This document shows, one piece after another, positions 61,673 through 64,000 of a stretch of DNA of 64,000 nt (positions are counted from its first letter, which is position 1; each line of letters opens with the position of its first letter). This DNA comes from Hygrophila difformis (Eukaryota > Streptophyta > Magnoliopsida > Lamiales > Acanthaceae), in NCBI GenBank assembly GCA_030278955.1, contig JAOANR010000002.1, forward strand, positions 27,328,057 through 27,392,056, written 5' to 3'. Made by a program: the position numbers and the translations under genes. Under the pieces are notes generated by a model that saw only the letters and a program-made list of their open reading frames with translations, was not told the DNA's origin and did no database searches.

Positions 61673-62100
61673 GGTCGCGGAACACGGATTGTGTCGCGGA
61701 CCGTGGGTCCGCGACAGGGGTTTCGCGACACAAGGTTGGAAAATCCAACTAGGGCATAATTCCTGGTCGCGGAACAAGGGTTGTGTCGCGGACCGTGGGT
61801 CCGCGACAGGGTTTCGCGACACAAGGTTGGAAAATCCAACTAGGGCATAATTCCTGGTCGCGGAACAAGGGTTGTGTCGCGGACCGTGGGTCCGCGACAG
61901 GGGTTTCGCGACAGAGCCCTTCCAGAATGAAATTACAAGCATTTTGGTCCTTGGTCGCTAATCAAGGGTTATGTCCGCGACAGGATTGCTTTGCGACCGG
62001 GGATTTTAAAAGATTTTGAACACATGTTCTTTGGCACTCATGTTGCTAAACTGCCCTCCTGTCGCTAAACGTGGTTCCGCGACAAGAAGTGGTCAGCGAC
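61673..62100. repeat. Palindromic array B1, 91-92 bp units
   Basis: Units start at 61673, 61765 and 61856 (third partial), followed by degenerate pieces to 62100. Each contains a perfect 25-base hairpin (11-bp arms TGTCGCGGACC, 3-base loop; first at 61692-61716) and further TCGCGACA and GTCGCGGAAC words. It occupies the position of array A1 in copy A but shares no motif with it. Confidence 0.88.
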
Positions 62101-62759
62101 ATTGGTGTGTTCAGGACACATGTCAGAAAAGTAAAGTGGAACAGTGGCATGCATTATGCGTGATCTCACCCATTTCAGATTCAAAAGCTAAGCTAAGCTG
62201 AAAATAACCAAACAAAATTTGAATCTAGCTAGAACATGCCTCATAAAAGGGAAAATAGAATAAGATTTAAAATAACGTTAACCCAAATCTAGGTTTGATC
62301 ACTCATACACATCCAACATGATCCATAAGAAAATCACCAACCAGTGATATAAAATGGAAAATGAAGGTCAAATGACCAAAAGAAAAGGAAAACAGTAAAA
62401 GATCCATGGGGTGTGAAACCCATTTCATGATTTTTGGGACACATTTCAAGAATATTCTCCCATTTTATTAGTGAGTTTGCTAATACCCATCATTTGGATA
62501 TTACGAACCCTAAACAAAGCTTAAAACAAGAACTAAAAGTTGACACTGGCTACTTAAACCTTAAATGCTAGAAGCAACATTAAATAAACTACTAACTAAG
62601 CTATACTAGTGCATAAATTAAATAATACAAAAAAAAAACTAACTAAACTAAACTAAACTAAAGTAAAACTAAGAAGAACCCTAGAACTGATCTCCTACAC
62701 TTGTCTTCAAGAGTGGTTTTTCTCACTTTTCCAACCCTGAGCTCATGGGGGTCACCTCA

Positions 62760-62767
62760 TATTTATA
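62760..62767 (-). promoter_or_regulatory. TATA box of copy B LTR-like region
   Basis: The minus strand reads CTTCTATAAATATGAGG downstream of CCATGGGCCTAAGG. This canonical TATA box, aligned with 52665-52671 in copy A, supports minus-strand transcription of the element. Confidence 0.65.
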
Positions 62768-62837
62768 GAAGTGGAACCTTAGGCCCATGGGCTTGATCTG
62801 AGGCCCACTGTGTCTCAAGACATCACACACATCACAT

Positions 62838-63060
62838 TGTGTCGCGGAACTGGAAGTCTGTCGCGGAACATCACTGCATGTGGTAAGGCTTCTCGACTGG
62901 GTCTTGGGTCTCTATGGGTGTGTCTGTGTCGCTAAACTAGGGACCGTGACCGAGGTTCCTCGACTGGATGTTCCCAGACTGGTCTCTTCTTCATGTTGCA
63001 TGTGGTGTCGCTAAACCCTCCTGTGTCGCTAAACCATGGACCGCGACACAGGAGCTTCCC
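62838..63060. repeat. TGTCGCGGA-type array B2
   Basis: A second cluster of the copy B motif: TGTCGCGGAACTGG, CTGTCGCGGAACATC, TGTCGCTAAACTAGGGACCG, GTGTCGCTAAACCCTCC, GTGTCGCTAAACCATGGACC, GCGACACAGG. It lies upstream of the minus-strand TATA box, matching the place of array A2. Confidence 0.82.
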
Positions 63061-64000
63061 CGACCGGGTGTTCCAGGACTGGGCTGAATGGGCCAGATGG
63101 GCTGAAATTGTTCTTTTTGTGGGCTTTTTCTATCTTTTCCCATCTTTTGTATTCCTTTTTCTTTTCTTTTCTTTTTCTCATATTTTTGGATTTTCCTAAC
63201 ATAAATGTGTAATAAAATTACACATTTATGCATTTTTCATACCAGCTCCATATTTTTACAATTATGCATAAATCAGTCCAATTCAACTGCTTTCTTATTT
63301 AATATAAGACCGGAATGCGATCAAATGCCCGTTTTAGACACGGAAATGGATTGAAAATAATGGTCATTTCTGGCCATTATCAACATCCTCACATTTAATA
63401 CTGATCGTCCCTGAGCAGTCAGAGTCAATGTTCTAAAGAACACAGACTCTGCATATTCAATTCATTTTCGTGGCTTCATAAATCACATTCTTTTTGGATT
63501 GGGATAAGACAATCAAAAACTACAAGTATTAAATCCCCTTGATTGCAGTGTTTAATGAAATGATACTTGCTCACTACATCGGGCCTACAAATCAAACATT
63601 ATTATCAACCCTTCTTGAATATCATGTTTGAAGAATGCGAGGGTTAAAAATTAGAATTAAAGTATGACACGAACATAATTCATAAAACAGAGCCTCACAT
63701 ATAAGAGAATCGGAAAGTTCACTCACTCGCAATTGGGGTTTAATGATGAACGCTCAAAATCAAATTTTAATTAAATTATCCCATAAGCTTGCAATTAGAC
63801 TAACTCGCCACCGGCTCATTTCTCAAATCGAGATCATGAGGTCTTATTCAAGGGTTATAACGGGGCATACGGTTGTAGCATTTGGTAGGAAAGGGAAATT
63901 ATTGGGCTAAGAAGTGGCAAGAATTAATTCAATCATAATATGGCATATTTATTTAAAATTTATGATCATCATTATTTCTTCTTTCTTTCTTTTGCTTTTC

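Larger units (their letters stand above)
58991..64000 (-). mobile_element. Athila-like element copy B, runs off the window
   Basis: It begins TGAAACTTCTGACAATTTCC (the element end, CA on the minus strand) inside the LINE. From 59230 it is collinear with copy A: 59230-61670 with 39280-41740, 62100-62830 with 52018-52720, and 63110-64000 with 52985-53900. The two segments between are array positions where the copies do not match. No coding frame is seen. Confidence 0.65.

Overview
This window is nuclear DNA of a flowering plant, probably a eudicot; the order cannot be fixed from the sequence. The evidence is AT-rich intron-like DNA, spliced plant gene pieces (chloroplast pyrophosphatase, CYP97A, peroxisomal ABCD1, dehydroascorbate reductase), Stowaway-type MITEs, Ty3/gypsy and LINE retroelements, and a 500-N scaffold gap. 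I see no intact host gene. Nearly everything is transposon or host gene fragments carried by transposons.

Layout. (1) 338-5682: a recent plus-strand Ty3/gypsy chromovirus-like element with a 3 kb 5' LTR, primer-binding site, intact gag, no pol and a truncated 3' LTR. Its LTR holds an 11-copy 28-bp array whose units fold as GNRA-loop hairpins. (2) 6258-34796: three Helitron-like elements, all on the minus strand and placed head to tail (6258-~19812, 19813-~27731, 27771-34796). Each ends in a short hairpin plus CTAG. No Rep/helicase is visible. Together they carry exon sets from at least 14 host genes, all on the minus strand and mostly with splice-site-like exon edges: TypA, an MFS transporter, GDT1-like, GLTP/ACD11-like, plastid pyrophosphatase, a DUF810/MUN protein and CYP97A in the first; DHAR, PP2A-A-like and Alba in the second; APC7, a BOU-like carrier, ABCD1/PXA1 and UBC32-type E2 in the third. 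(3) About 35.5-39.16 kb: a decayed plus-strand Ty3/gypsy element with LTR promoter, primer-binding site and broken gag.

(4) 39159-56350: copy A of a large minus-strand Athila-like element (LTR-like region, then a broken ORF1/gag-like frame), interrupted at 41972-51557 by a complete LTR element with GTTCA target duplications. The inserted element has paired 2.5 kb LTRs, no gag or reverse transcriptase, a relic of the pol 3' end, a minus-strand coiled-coil ORF and an oppositely oriented ORF with an apparent leader intron. (5) 56351-56850: gap. (6) 56851-58990: a truncated L1-type LINE. (7) 58991-64000: copy B of the Athila-like element, running off the window.

The most unusual signals are two. 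First, the Helitron train with its same-strand gene cargo. Second, the comparison of copies A and B: their flanks and centre are homologous, but two separate palindromic arrays in each copy are built from a motif that is shared within the copy and wholly different between copies (ACGACG-type in A, TGTCGCGGA-type in B).
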